Source: Pseudomonas chlororaphis (lineage in GTDB: Bacteria > Pseudomonadota > Gammaproteobacteria > Pseudomonadales > Pseudomonadaceae). From it: DNA of 64,000 bases. The notes below the pieces were generated by a model. It was given only the letters and a program-made list of their open reading frames with translations, was not told where the DNA came from and did not search any database. The stretch spans positions 2,431,734-2,495,733 of the forward strand of contig CP011020.1 of the NCBI GenBank assembly GCA_001023535.1, given 5' to 3'. The translations under genes were made by a program, and so were the position numbers. Positions within the stretch are counted from its first letter, which is position 1, and each line of letters opens with the position of its first letter. Shown here piece by piece: positions 56,030-64,000 of this stretch.

Positions 56030-56956
56030 TTATTCTACTGACTTGATTCGATCGACCACCCGGGACGCCAGGTCATCGGGCCGGAATTTTGCCAGGAAAT
56101 CGTCGGCACCGACCTTCTTGACCATCGCCTGGTTGAACACCCCGGACAACGACGTGTGCAAGATGATATGCAGTTTCTGCATACGCGGGTCGCTGCGGAT
56201 CTCCGAAGTGAGGGTGTACCCGTCCATCTCCGGCATCTCGATGTCGGAGATCATCATCAGGAACTCCTCTTCCGGCTTCTTGCCCTCGTCGACCAGCGTG
56301 CGCAGGTAATCCAGCGCCTGCCGACCGTCGTTCAACGCAATCACCTCGACGCCGATGGTTTGCAGGCAACGGGTCACCTGTTTGCGCGCCACCGACGAAT
56401 CATCCACGGTCAGTACCCGCAGCGAAATCGCCTTGTGCTGGGTTTCGGCATCCACCACACCCTGGGAAATCGTTTCCGTGGTCGGCGCCACTTCGGCGAG
56501 GATTTTCTCCACGTCGATGATTTCCACCAACTGGCTATCGACCCGGGTCACCGCCGTCAGGTAGTGATCGCGACCGGTGCCCTTGGGCGGCGGATGGATC
56601 TCCTCCCAGTTCATGTTGACGATGCGTTCCACCGAGCGCACCAGGAAACCCTGGGTCTTGGTGTTGTACTCGGTGATGATCACGAACGGATTGCTCTGGT
56701 CCATCAACCGCCCCGAACCGGTCGCCATCGCCAGGTCGAGGATGGGGATGGTCGCTCCCCGAATGTTTGCCACACCGCACACCACGGGACTGGACTTGGG
56801 CATCAGGGTCAGCTTGGGGCATTGCAGCACCTCGCGCACCTTGAATACGTTGATCCCGTACAACTGCTGGCCGTCGAGACGGAACAGCAACAGCTCCAGG
56901 CGATTCTGACCGACCAGCTGTGTCCGCTGGTTTACCGAGTCCATTACTCCCGCCAT
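56030..56956 (-). CDS. cheV: Chemotaxis coupling protein CheV
   Basis: A 308-residue CheW-receiver fusion. The CheW part (about residues 15-160) has ELLLFRLDGQQLYGINVFKVREVL and VANIRGATIPILDL; the receiver (about 175-300) has LTVDDSSVARKQV and phospho-Asp near 240 in MMISDIEMPEMDG. It couples receptors to CheA and probably aids adaptation. Start 56956 follows AGGAG by 8 nt. Divergent from flgA, with a 78-bp shared promoter region. Confidence 0.94.
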   Translation of the reverse strand: MAGVMDSVNQRTQLVGQNRLELLLFRLDGQQLYGINVFKVREVLQCPKLTLMPKSSPVVCGVANIRGATIPILDLAMATGSGRLMDQSNPFVIITEYNTKTQGFLVRSVERIVNMNWEEIHPPPKGTGRDHYLTAVTRVDSQLVEIIDVEKILAEVAPTTETISQGVVDAETQHKAISLRVLTVDDSSVARKQVTRCLQTIGVEVIALNDGRQALDYLRTLVDEGKKPEEEFLMMISDIEMPEMDGYTLTSEIRSDPRMQKLHIILHTSLSGVFNQAMVKKVGADDFLAKFRPDDLASRVVDRIKSVE

Positions 56957-57007
56957 GCCCTGACTCCTACCTAACGCTAATGGGTCCGACGCGCATTCAT
57001 CACTAAA

Positions 57008-57023
57008 CGGCACGGGGCTTGCT
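57008..57023 (+). promoter_or_regulatory. flgA: Sigma-54 promoter just before flgA
   Basis: CGGCACGGGGCTTGCT matches YGGCACG-N4-TTGCT with 10 nt between GG and GC. The transcript would start at about 57034, one nucleotide before the annotated flgA ATG. Confidence 0.8.
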
Positions 57024-57034
57024 ATTCAACCGGC

Positions 57035-57799
57035 ATGAACGCACAAACGACATTTTCTCGACGCCTGACCACTCACTGCCGCCACTGGCTCGGTGCACTG
57101 TTGGCTGCCTGCCTGTTCACCTGGGGCAACCCGGCTCTCGCGGAGGCTCCGGTTACCTTGCCTGATCTCCTTATCGGCGTCACTCAGGGCTTTCTTGAAT
57201 TCACCGTAGAAGACTATCTGGCAACCAGTCAAACCGAAGGTCGCTACGAAATCGAAGTCAACCAGCTCGACCCACGCCTGCGCATGCCGATGTGCGACAA
57301 GGAATTGACTGCCTCGCTGGAAAGCCCGGCCCGCCCGCTGGGCCGCGTCACAGTGAAGGTGCGCTGCGACAGCGCCGCGCCCTGGACGGTGTTCGTGCCC
57401 GCCCAGGTGCGCCTGTTTCGTGAAATCGTCACGACCACTCGTCCACTCAAGCGGGCCGGGATCGTCGAGCCGCAGGACGTGGTGCTGCGCGAACGTGACG
57501 TCAGCCAGATCAGCCAGGGCTTCCTGACGTCGGTGGATGAGGCCATCGGGCAGAAACTTGTCCGACCAATGGTCGCCGACCAGGTCATCACCCAGGTGCA
57601 CCTGGAACAGGCCGAAGTGGTCCGCAAGGGCGACCAGGTGGTCATCACCGCCCGCAGCGGCACCCTGGCCGTGCGAATGCCCGGCGAGGCCCTGTCCAAC
57701 GGCGGCATGCGCGAGCAGATCCGAGTGAAGAACCTCAACTCCCAACGGGTGATCAAGGCTCAGGTCATCGCCCCCGGCCAGGTGGAAGTGGCCATGTAG
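57035..57799 (+). CDS. flgA: Flagellar P-ring assembly chaperone FlgA
   Basis: A 254-residue periplasmic chaperone for FlgI. Signal peptide MNAQTTFSRRLTTHCRHWLGALLAACLFTWGNPALA (positions 1-36; core hydrophobic LGALLAACLFTW), then VEDYLATSQTEGRYEIEVNQLDPRLRM, the CDKEL motif, and the SAF-like C-terminal domain VRKGDQVVITARSGTLAVRMPGEALSNG. ATG 57035 has no ribosome site because the sigma-54 promoter occupies the space, so a leaderless mRNA or a downstream non-ATG start (for example TTG in the LLAAC region) must be considered. Confidence 0.92.
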   Translation: MNAQTTFSRRLTTHCRHWLGALLAACLFTWGNPALAEAPVTLPDLLIGVTQGFLEFTVEDYLATSQTEGRYEIEVNQLDPRLRMPMCDKELTASLESPARPLGRVTVKVRCDSAAPWTVFVPAQVRLFREIVTTTRPLKRAGIVEPQDVVLRERDVSQISQGFLTSVDEAIGQKLVRPMVADQVITQVHLEQAEVVRKGDQVVITARSGTLAVRMPGEALSNGGMREQIRVKNLNSQRVIKAQVIAPGQVEVAM

Positions 57800-57908
57800 T
57801 ACTTTACGCAGGCAGGCAGAAAGCTGGCGCTTGACCTCGCTGTTCCCTAGACTGTGCCTTACGCAAAGGCAAGCGCAGACGTGCGCACGTTCATTGGATA
57901 AATGAGCC

Positions 57909-57935
57909 TAAAGTTTTTTTAGGGATGGCCGAAAA
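57909..57935 (+). promoter_or_regulatory. flgM: Sigma-28 (FliA) promoter of flgM
   Basis: TAAAGTTT (57909-57916), 11 nt, GCCGAAAA (57928-57935). This is nearly identical to the consensus TAAAGTTT-N11-GCCGATAA and sits 37 nt before the flgM ATG. Confidence 0.93.
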
Positions 57936-57971
57936 CATGGCAAGCGTCCAAATATCCAGAGGTTTTCTACC

Positions 57972-58280
57972 ATGGTCATCGACTTCAATCGTTTAAACAG
58001 CTCTTCACCGTTGACAGGCACTACGCGTACCAGCGCCAGCAAGGAAGCCGACAAATCCGCGCCGTTGTCTACGCCGGCCGAACAAGTCAGCAATGGAGAG
58101 TCGGTTCACCTCAGCAATGAGGCTCAGCAGTTGCAGAAGGTCACTGACAAGCTGCGCGATCAACCTGTCGTCGACAACGCCCGCGTGGCCGAGTTGAAAG
58201 CAGCCATCGCCGATGGCAGCTATAAAGTCGACAGCAACCGCGTAGCCAGCAAACTGCTCAACTTCGAAGCCCAGCGCTAG
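57972..58280 (+). CDS. flgM: Anti-sigma-28 factor FlgM
   Basis: A 102-residue, mostly disordered protein: [16 protein letters not shown] start, a polar linker, then [24 protein letters not shown] and [34 protein letters not shown], the FliA-binding helices. It holds FliA inactive until the hook is complete and it is exported. The FliA promoter in front of it gives feedback control. flgN follows after 48 nt. Confidence 0.95.
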   Translation: MVIDFNRLNSSSPLTGTTRTSASKEADKSAPLSTPAEQVSNGESVHLSNEAQQLQKVTDKLRDQPVVDNARVAELKAAIADGSYKVDSNRVASKLLNFEAQR

Positions 58281-58328
58281 GCCGCCGCCTGCGCCAGGCT
58301 TTTGGACGCTTAAGACCTAAGGCCAGCC

Positions 58329-58796
58329 ATGCACGACACGACTTTATTGCAACTGATCATCGACGACTTTGTCCCAGCGCAACAATTGCTGGAACTGCTG
58401 CAGACCGAATCACTGGCGCTGCACGGTCGCGACATGCCCTTGCTGGAAAACATCCTGGCACAGAAGCAGGCATTGATCATTTTGCTCGACCAGCATGGCC
58501 GCAAGCGCAGCGAGATCCTCGCCAGCCTCAACCTGCCCGCCAGCCCCGACGGCCTCGAGCAGTTGGCCAGCCAGTCGTCGATCGGCGACCAGCTCCTCGC
58601 CCAGAGCGCTGTCCTGACTGACCTGCTCGCCCAATGCCAGGCCGCCAACGCGCGCAATGGCCAGTCGATCCAGGTCCAGCAGGCCGCCACCGCCAATCAG
58701 TTGCGCATCCTCAATGGCGGTGAAATCCCGACGCTGTATGACGCTCGCGGTTCGACCGCCAAGATGGTCAAGCACCGCCCGCTCAGCCAGGCATGA
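58329..58796 (+). CDS. flgN: Flagellar export chaperone FlgN
   Basis: A 155-residue helical chaperone for the hook-filament proteins FlgK and FlgL. The N-terminal LLQLIIDDFVPAQQLLELLQTESLALHGRDMPLLENILAQKQALIILL forms the coiled coil of the family. It is co-transcribed with flgM, as in other pseudomonads and enterics, so it would be expressed from the FliA promoter upstream. Confidence 0.92.
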   Translation: MHDTTLLQLIIDDFVPAQQLLELLQTESLALHGRDMPLLENILAQKQALIILLDQHGRKRSEILASLNLPASPDGLEQLASQSSIGDQLLAQSAVLTDLLAQCQAANARNGQSIQVQQAATANQLRILNGGEIPTLYDARGSTAKMVKHRPLSQA

Positions 58797-58888
58797 AACG
58801 AACCATGCCGGCGCTCTATCAACGCGCGATACATGCTGGCAAAATGCTGGCTCTTTGTAGTCGTATTTTGCCTGGAGATTGACCCACC

Positions 58889-59635
58889 GTGTTCAATGCC
58901 TCAAACGCGGATGATGCTCCGCAACCGCCCAAGGTCCTTACCACGCCCCTGGAAATCTCCGGCAACCTGCGGATGCTGCAAGATAGCCATGACCCGCTGA
59001 TCATCACCTTCCACGAACGCACCCAACGCTTCCAGAGCTACCTGGTGGACGTGAACCGCGAGAACAACTCCCTCGCCCTCGACGAAATGATCCCCCGGGA
59101 CGGTGAACGGTTCCTGCTGGCGGGCGAGCCATTTCGCGTCGAGGGCTTCCACGACGGCGTGCGCATCGCCTGGGAAAGCAACGGCCCGCTGACCATCAGC
59201 GACACCAGCGACGGCCGCTGCTACCGCGGCGCCCTGCCTGACGAAGTGGTCTATCATCAACGTCGCAACGCCTTTCGTGCCGCCCTGAAGCTGGCACAAC
59301 TGGTGGACGTCGAACTGGGCGGCGAAAAGCTCAAGGCGGCAGTAAACGGCAAGTTGCTGGACATTTCCGCCACCGGCTGCAAGCTGCGCTTTGACGGCGA
59401 CATCACCGAACGCCTGCAACTGGGCCAGGTCTACGAGCGCTTCATCGCTGCCCTGCCCTTCGGCAACATGACGGCCCCGGTCGAATTGCGCTACCTGCAT
59501 TTCGAAGAAAGGATCAACACCACCTTCGCTGGCGTGCGCTTCCACAACATCAGCGGCCTGGTGCAGCGCCAGGTCGAGCGGTTCGTCTACCAGCTCCAGC
59601 GCGAAGCCCGTCGTTTCGACAAAGATGATCTCTGA
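58889..59635 (+). CDS. ycgR: PilZ-domain flagellar brake protein YcgR
   Basis: A 248-residue c-di-GMP receptor. N-terminal YcgR domain ([47 protein letters not shown]) and C-terminal PilZ domain with the two binding motifs: RRNAFR (about 122-127) and DISATGCKL (about 159-167). With c-di-GMP bound it slows the flagellar motor. A GTG at 58889 is used, with GGAG about 12 nt upstream, slightly long. It follows flgMN in P. aeruginosa and other pseudomonads, consistent with a flagellar role. A bidirectional terminator ends it. Confidence 0.92.
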   Translation: MFNASNADDAPQPPKVLTTPLEISGNLRMLQDSHDPLIITFHERTQRFQSYLVDVNRENNSLALDEMIPRDGERFLLAGEPFRVEGFHDGVRIAWESNGPLTISDTSDGRCYRGALPDEVVYHQRRNAFRAALKLAQLVDVELGGEKLKAAVNGKLLDISATGCKLRFDGDITERLQLGQVYERFIAALPFGNMTAPVELRYLHFEERINTTFAGVRFHNISGLVQRQVERFVYQLQREARRFDKDDL

Positions 59636-59646
59636 TCCGCCGCATT

Positions 59647-59687
59647 AAAAAAACGGGCAGCCCCTTGCGGTGACTGCCCGTTTTTTT
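59647..59687. terminator. Bidirectional rho-independent terminator
   Basis: CGGGCAG (59654-59660) and CTGCCCG (59674-59680) flanked by runs of A and T on both sides; between the convergent ycgR and MFS genes. Confidence 0.93.
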
Positions 59688-59695
59688 ATGCGCGA

Positions 59696-61069
59696 TTACG
59701 GCCTGGCTTGAGTAAAGCTGGGGGCCTGCGGCTCGTCATCGGCCGCTTCGGCTTCTGCAACCGGTTCAGGCTCGGGCTCAGGCTCGGGCTCAACGTCCGA
59801 TGCGGCCGGCGCCTGCATCTGCTCCTGCACCACCTGCTCATCCACCCGAGGGTCAAGGCACGCTACCAGCGGCGAGCTCGACATGCTGTCGGGCATGGCC
59901 ACGTGGTGCAGCGGAGCGTCGTCGACCTGGTGCAGGTTGGTGACCGCTTTCGGCCGAATCCGCCACACCAGTATCAAGGCGAAGAAGGCGGAAAACGCAT
60001 ACAGCATGTGGCTGCCGAACAGCTTCATCAGTATCCCGGCCACCAACGGCCCGATACTGGCACCGACGCCATAGGTCACCAACAGCATCGCCGTCAGCGA
60101 CACTCGCCGATCCGCCTCGACGTGGTCATTGGAGAACGCCACCGCCAGCGGATACAGGCAGAACTGGACCAGCGAGCAGAAGAACCCGGCGATGAACAGC
60201 ACTTCCAGCGGCACACTCGACAGGATCGCCAATGGCATCGCACAGATTGCCAGGGCCAATGCAAAGCAGCGGATCAGCAACGCCCGGTCGTAGCGATCGG
60301 ACAGCCAGCCCAAGGGCCACTGCACCAGCAGGCCGGCGAAGATGCAGCTCCCCATGAACAGGCCGACCTGCTCGGTCGACAGGCCCTGCTGGGAGGCATA
60401 CAACGGCGCCAGGCCATAGAAGGAACCGACGATCAACCCCGAGCCCAACACCGTGCTGAGCGACTGCGGGACGCGCTTGATGAAGAACCGCGGCTCCATC
60501 GGCGCCGGACGCAGCGGCGCCGGGTGAATCCGTCGGGTCAGCGCCACCGGCACCAGGCACAAGGTGAAGCACAGCGCCACCAGCATCAGCAATTCCAGGC
60601 CCAGGGCCGGATGGATCACCAGGATCAACTGGCCCAGCACCATCCCCAGGTACGAGGCGATCATGTAACCGCTGAACACCACCCCGCGCTGCTTGGCGTC
60701 GGCCTGCTCGTTGAGCCAGCTCTCGATGACCATGTACTGGCACATCATGCCGAGGCCGACAATCATCCGCAGCACGATCCAGGCCGGCAGCCAGTTCACC
60801 AGCCCGTGGCCCAGGACTGCCGCCCCGACGATCCCGGCGCAGGCCGAGTAGGCGCGGATATGCCCGACGCGGGCAATCAGCCGATGGCCGATCTTGCCGC
60901 CCAGCACCAGGCCGAAATAGTTGGCCGCCATCAGCGCACCGACCCACAGGCTGTCCACGTGGTCGGCGGCCAGGCGCAAGGCCAGGTAGGTACTCAAGAG
61001 GCCCGAGCCGATCAACATCATCAGCGAGGCGAAATAAAGCGCTCGAAAAGGTTTCCAGACTTGGCGCAT
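59696..61069 (-). CDS. MFS transporter (YcaD-like) with an acidic repeat tail
   Basis: A 457-residue transporter with 12 probable membrane helices (residues 10-390). GKIGHRLIARVGHIRAYSAC and GYLSDRYDR-type WPLGWLSDRYDRALLIR are the MFS loop 2-3 and 8-9 motifs. The last 70 residues are hydrophilic and carry EP repeats (EPEPEPEPEP) then EAEAADDEP, likely a disordered cytoplasmic tail. Substrate unknown. It sits between the flagellar block and the glutamine-synthetase-like gene. Confidence 0.87.
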   Translation of the reverse strand: MRQVWKPFRALYFASLMMLIGSGLLSTYLALRLAADHVDSLWVGALMAANYFGLVLGGKIGHRLIARVGHIRAYSACAGIVGAAVLGHGLVNWLPAWIVLRMIVGLGMMCQYMVIESWLNEQADAKQRGVVFSGYMIASYLGMVLGQLILVIHPALGLELLMLVALCFTLCLVPVALTRRIHPAPLRPAPMEPRFFIKRVPQSLSTVLGSGLIVGSFYGLAPLYASQQGLSTEQVGLFMGSCIFAGLLVQWPLGWLSDRYDRALLIRCFALALAICAMPLAILSSVPLEVLFIAGFFCSLVQFCLYPLAVAFSNDHVEADRRVSLTAMLLVTYGVGASIGPLVAGILMKLFGSHMLYAFSAFFALILVWRIRPKAVTNLHQVDDAPLHHVAMPDSMSSSPLVACLDPRVDEQVVQEQMQAPAASDVEPEPEPEPEPVAEAEAADDEPQAPSFTQARP

Positions 61070-61139
61070 CGGCGTTCCGAGCGGCTCCTTGAGGTGGGGT
61101 AAGGGCTACCCTTGAAGATAGCCCGGATACAACGATTCG

Positions 61140-62483
61140 TTATGCCTGGGCCGCCAGAATGCGGCGTTCCCAGGGTGTGATCTCATCGAAGAAGCTGGCC
61201 AGCTCAAGGGTCTTCGAAGCAACGTAGCCTTCGATGAACTCCTCACTGAACAGTTCCTTCGCCAGATGACTACGTTTCAGACGCTCCAACGCGGCATGCA
61301 AGGTACATGGCAGCGAGAGATTATCCGGCACGTCGAATTCACCCTGGATCGCCTCGCTGGGCTCCAGGCGATTTTCGATGCCATGCAGCCCGGCGGCCAG
61401 GCTCGCGGCGATCGCCAGGTACGGGTTGGCATCCGCCCCGGGCAAGCGATTCTCGACCCGACGGGCGACCGGTGAACTGGCGGGGATCCGCAGCCCGGCC
61501 GAACGGTTGTCGTGGGACCAGCAGGCATTGTTCGGCGAGGCGCACGGCTGGTAGAGGCGCTGGTAGGAGTTCACGTTCGGCGCAAACAGGGCGGTGAAGT
61601 CGGCCAGGCCGGCCTGTTGCCCACCGATGAAATGCCGGAAAGTGGCCGTCGGCTCGCCAGCCTCGTCACTGAAGACGTTGCGACCGCTGCCCAGTTCCAC
61701 GACGCTCTGGTGGATGTGCATCGAACTGCCCGGCGTATTCGCCAGGGGCTTGGCCATGCAGACCACGATCAGCCCATGCTTGAGGGCCACTTCCTTGAGC
61801 AGGTGCTTGAACAGGAAAGTCTGGTCGGCCAGCAGCAGCGGGTCGCCATGGAGCAGGTTGATCTCGAACTGACTCACGCCCATTTCGTGCATGAACGTAT
61901 CGCGGGGCAGGCCCAGTGCCGCCATGCAGGCGTACACCTCATTGAAGAAAGGTCGCAGGCCATTGTTGGAACTGACACTGAACGCCGAATGCCCGTCCTC
62001 GCGTCGCCCATCCAGGCCCAGCGGCGGCTGGAACGGCTGGGTCGGGTCCGGGTTGGGCGCGAACACGAAAAACTCCAGCTCGGTCGCCACGACCGGCGCC
62101 AGGCCACGGGCGGCATAACGCGCGATCACGGCCTTGAGTTGGCCGCGCGTGGAAAGTCTTGAGCTTTCACCGGTCAGCTCATCGGCATCGCAAATCGCCA
62201 GGGCGCGAGGCTGTTGGCTCCAGGGCAGGCGGTGGATCTGTTGCGGGTCGGCCACCAGGGCCAGGTCGCCGTCGTCGCTGCCGTAAAATCGCGCCGCCGG
62301 GTAACCGCCCATGATGCATTGCAGCAGCACCCCCCGCGCCAGCTGCAACCGTCGGCCCTCGAGGAACCCTTCGGCGGTCATCACCTTGCCTCGCGGCACG
62401 CCGTTCAAATCCGGCGTAACGCATTCAATCTCATCAATGCCCGTCAATCGCTGCGCGAGTGAACACTGGCCATCGGTCGTCAT
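61140..62483 (-). CDS. Glutamine-synthetase family enzyme (gamma-glutamylpolyamine synthetase type)
   Basis: A 447-residue protein with the GS C-terminal catalytic domain: ELEFFVFAPNPD, HEMGVSQFEINL, PGSSMHIHQSVV, NSYQRLYQPCASPNNACWSHDNRSAGLRIP and RVENRLPGADANPYLAIAASLAAG. The sequence is nearer to PuuA/PauA-type ligases, which attach glutamate to putrescine and other amines, than to GlnA. In P. aeruginosa pauA5 lies in a comparable place beyond flgMN and ycgR. No aldehyde dehydrogenase or oxidase of the pathway is adjacent. Confidence 0.87.
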   Translation of the reverse strand: MTTDGQCSLAQRLTGIDEIECVTPDLNGVPRGKVMTAEGFLEGRRLQLARGVLLQCIMGGYPAARFYGSDDGDLALVADPQQIHRLPWSQQPRALAICDADELTGESSRLSTRGQLKAVIARYAARGLAPVVATELEFFVFAPNPDPTQPFQPPLGLDGRREDGHSAFSVSSNNGLRPFFNEVYACMAALGLPRDTFMHEMGVSQFEINLLHGDPLLLADQTFLFKHLLKEVALKHGLIVVCMAKPLANTPGSSMHIHQSVVELGSGRNVFSDEAGEPTATFRHFIGGQQAGLADFTALFAPNVNSYQRLYQPCASPNNACWSHDNRSAGLRIPASSPVARRVENRLPGADANPYLAIAASLAAGLHGIENRLEPSEAIQGEFDVPDNLSLPCTLHAALERLKRSHLAKELFSEEFIEGYVASKTLELASFFDEITPWERRILAAQA

Positions 62484-62603
62484 GACGCAATCCTTGTTAT
62501 ATGCGAGCCGCGAACGGCAACCCGTACAAAATAGGCTTCGGCTGTTCGGAATATCAAGCAGGCTGGACGAATAAAAACCGTCAGAAAATACACAGCCTAC
62601 ACC

Positions 62604-62691
62604 GTAGGAGCGAACCTGCTCACGAAGGCAGTCTGTCAGCCTTTGCGTAGCGACTGATGCACCGCCTTCGCGAGCAAGCTCGCTCCCACAG
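62604..62691. repeat. REPIN with one degraded unit
   Basis: The right unit CGAGCAAGCTCGCTCCCACA is intact; the left, GTAGGAGCGAACCTGCTCACG, has several substitutions from the standard core, suggesting an older copy. Confidence 0.85.
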
Positions 62692-62714
62692 AGGGGTTAT
62701 GCGCAAGGAATGCC

Positions 62715-63407
62715 TCAGGGCAGGTAGATCCGGAACACCGCGCCGCCCAGCACACCGCCATTGGCGATCTCGGTTCGCCCGCTCACGCCGCCGCGCTGGT
62801 GCAGCCCGGCGATACGCGCCGCGAAGTACAGGCCCAGCCCGGTGCTGCCGCTGCTGTGGTTGATGCCTTGCACGTACTCAGCCTGGCGTTCGATCATCTC
62901 GGCCGGATAGCCCTCGCCGTCATCGTTGATGGTCAGCACCAACTGCCCGGCCTCATCGCTCGCGCTGATCAACAAGGCCTGGCGCCCATGGCGAATGGCG
63001 TTGGTGATGCAATTGTCGAGCACCGACGCAATCAACTCGCGGTCGAAAAAGCCCAGCGGGCTGAGGGGGTCGACTTCATAGGTGGCCATGATCCCGCGGC
63101 TGCGGAACACGTCCTCATGGCCGGCCAGTTGCGCCTCGATGAAATCGTCCAACTCGTGGTAGGCCGGATGCAGGGGCAACTGGTTGACGCCGAGCTTGTA
63201 CAGCCCCAGCAGTTGCACCAGCAACCCATTGAGGTGGGCGAATTCGAAGTCCATGACGCCCTGCTCCGGGGTCTGGCGCTCGGCGTCGGGCAAGCGCTCG
63301 AGCCACTGCGCATGCGCCTGCATGAGCAGGGTCAGGGAGTTCTTCATGTCATGCACGGTCGACGCGATCACCGTGGAAAAATCGAGTGCCTGTTCGCTGT
63401 CATTCAT
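62715..63407 (-). CDS. Soluble sensor histidine kinase
   Basis: A 230-residue kinase without any membrane or sensory domain. The H-box has STVHDMKNSLTLLMQ (His19), close to the N-terminus, so the whole protein is dimerisation and ATPase: VLDNCITNAIRHG (N-box), INDDGEGYP (G1) and GSTGLGLYFAARI (G2). The start at 63407 overlaps the upstream gene by 8 nt. The signal input probably comes from a partner. It pairs with the TPR protein upstream. Confidence 0.85.
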   Translation of the reverse strand: MNDSEQALDFSTVIASTVHDMKNSLTLLMQAHAQWLERLPDAERQTPEQGVMDFEFAHLNGLLVQLLGLYKLGVNQLPLHPAYHELDDFIEAQLAGHEDVFRSRGIMATYEVDPLSPLGFFDRELIASVLDNCITNAIRHGRQALLISASDEAGQLVLTINDDGEGYPAEMIERQAEYVQGINHSSGSTGLGLYFAARIAGLHQRGGVSGRTEIANGGVLGGAVFRIYLP

Positions 63408-64000
63408 CGCCAAACGCCTTGCTTCGCAGTTTCTGGTAACGCGCAAACCGCGCGTCGGTGTCGGGCATCATGCCCACCAGCTTCAGACAAGCGCGGCACT
63501 CCTGCAGCAGTTCCGATTCCACGCTGGTATCGGTGCCGTGCAGCAGGGACTGCGCCATGTTCAGGGCAATACTGATGTTCTTCGGCTGCATCTTCAGGGC
63601 GCGGCGGAACAGCTCCCGCGCCTCCGGCAAGGCGCCGGTCTTGTAGACGCGCACGCCTTCGCGGTTCAGCTCGGCCGCCGCATTGCCCTGGTTGAGGATG
63701 TTCGGGTCGTCGGTGAGCTTGGCGATGCCTTGCATCACCGTCGGGTCATCGCCGTAGATTTCCGCGCAGTTTTTGAGCATCGACTCGCCGGCGCTGGCCT
63801 GACCAAGCATTTGCAGTTGCTTGGCCACCAACAAGGCCGCCTCCGCGCTCATGAACTGCTCCATGCCGTCGAGGCGCTGCAAGGCCTGCTCGGTGAGCTT
63901 CTCGGCGGTTTCGGCATCGTTGAGCAGCAGGCTCGTGGCTTTCATCAGGCGCGCCCGGACCTGCAGGCCCGGGTCGTTGAGGTTTTCCTTCGCCACGGCG
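63400..64000 (-). CDS. TPR-containing response-regulator-like protein, C-terminal part
   Basis: The start is outside the window; about 200 residues are visible. They are helical repeats, with a TPR-like NILNQGNAAAELNREGVRVYKTGALPEARELFRRALKMQPKNISIALNMAQSL. In Pseudomonas such a tail follows a CheY-like receiver and the gene pairs with a soluble kinase like the one next to it, but the receiver is beyond the edge and the identity of the N-terminus is inferred. It overlaps the kinase gene by 8 nt. Confidence 0.7.
   Translation of the reverse strand, partial: AVAKENLNDPGLQVRARLMKATSLLLNDAETAEKLTEQALQRLDGMEQFMSAEAALLVAKQLQMLGQASAGESMLKNCAEIYGDDPTVMQGIAKLTDDPNILNQGNAAAELNREGVRVYKTGALPEARELFRRALKMQPKNISIALNMAQSLLHGTDTSVESELLQECRACLKLVGMMPDTDARFARYQKLRSKAFGDE

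Noticed and set aside
58836..58852. Possible sigma-54 promoter before ycgR
   Set aside because: TGGCAAAATGCTGGCT has the right GG-N10-GC spacing but a poor -12 half (TGGC for TTGC), too weak to claim.

Overview
This 64 kb window is high-GC chromosomal DNA of a Pseudomonas, most likely of the P. fluorescens group. The evidence is the oprH-phoP-phoQ operon, gacS next to a D-lactate dehydrogenase, a B12-riboswitch-led cob operon, the polar-flagellum block flgA-flgM-flgN plus cheV-cheR-flgBCDE, and at least 19 REP/REPIN elements of the two types common in that group (cores GTGGGAGCGGGCTTGCTCGCG and GTGGCGAGGGAGCTTGCTCC). I see no rRNA or tRNA gene, CRISPR array, insertion sequence, prophage, defence island or secondary-metabolite cluster. 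The content is core genome, and the unusual material is in the intergenic and leader regions.

Layout. 1-7.1 kb (minus): cobO-cobB-bluB-cbiB-cobC-cobQ-cobU-cobT, mostly with overlapping stops and starts, behind a cobalamin riboswitch. 7.2-18.8 kb: an unknown protein, a lipoprotein sugar-dehydrogenase homologue, two NlpC/P60 lipoproteins, hda, an AI-2E-type permease, a DUF2066 protein, purM-purN, a DUF3108 protein, a 64-residue protein, a DUF2058 protein and mazG. 19-29 kb: relA, rlmD, cysM, a PirR/PirS-like two-component pair (no pirA), gacS and ldhA. 30-37.7 kb: small conserved proteins, a TlpA-like thioredoxin, arsC-like, wrbA-like, a DNA glycosylase, ttcA, a Yip1 protein, a SprT-like protease and a CoA-transferase. 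37.9-47.8 kb: dctA, an AraC regulator, phoQ-phoP-oprH, a dienelactone hydrolase, a phosphopantetheinyl transferase and an RstA/RstB-like pair. 48.6-51.5 kb: nrdA behind a long, hairpin-rich leader, without nrdB beside it. 51.9-59.6 kb: flgE-flgD-flgC-flgB, cheR, cheV, then divergently flgA, flgM, flgN and a YcgR-type brake. 59.7-64 kb: an MFS transporter, a glutamine-synthetase-family enzyme, a soluble histidine kinase and a TPR protein cut by the window edge.

Regulatory reading. Sigma-54 sites precede flgB, flgA and dctA. A textbook sigma-28 site precedes flgM. Four PhoP-type hexamers at exact 11-bp steps precede oprH. The nrdA promoter has a perfect DnaA box upstream and a long palindrome (NrdR-box candidate) downstream, followed by six consecutive potential hairpins in about 300 nt. 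That leader is my best candidate for an undescribed element. Other candidates are a 14-bp hairpin that buries the ribosome binding site of the 7889 gene, and a REPIN that forms both the C-terminus of CobB and the translation start region of bluB.
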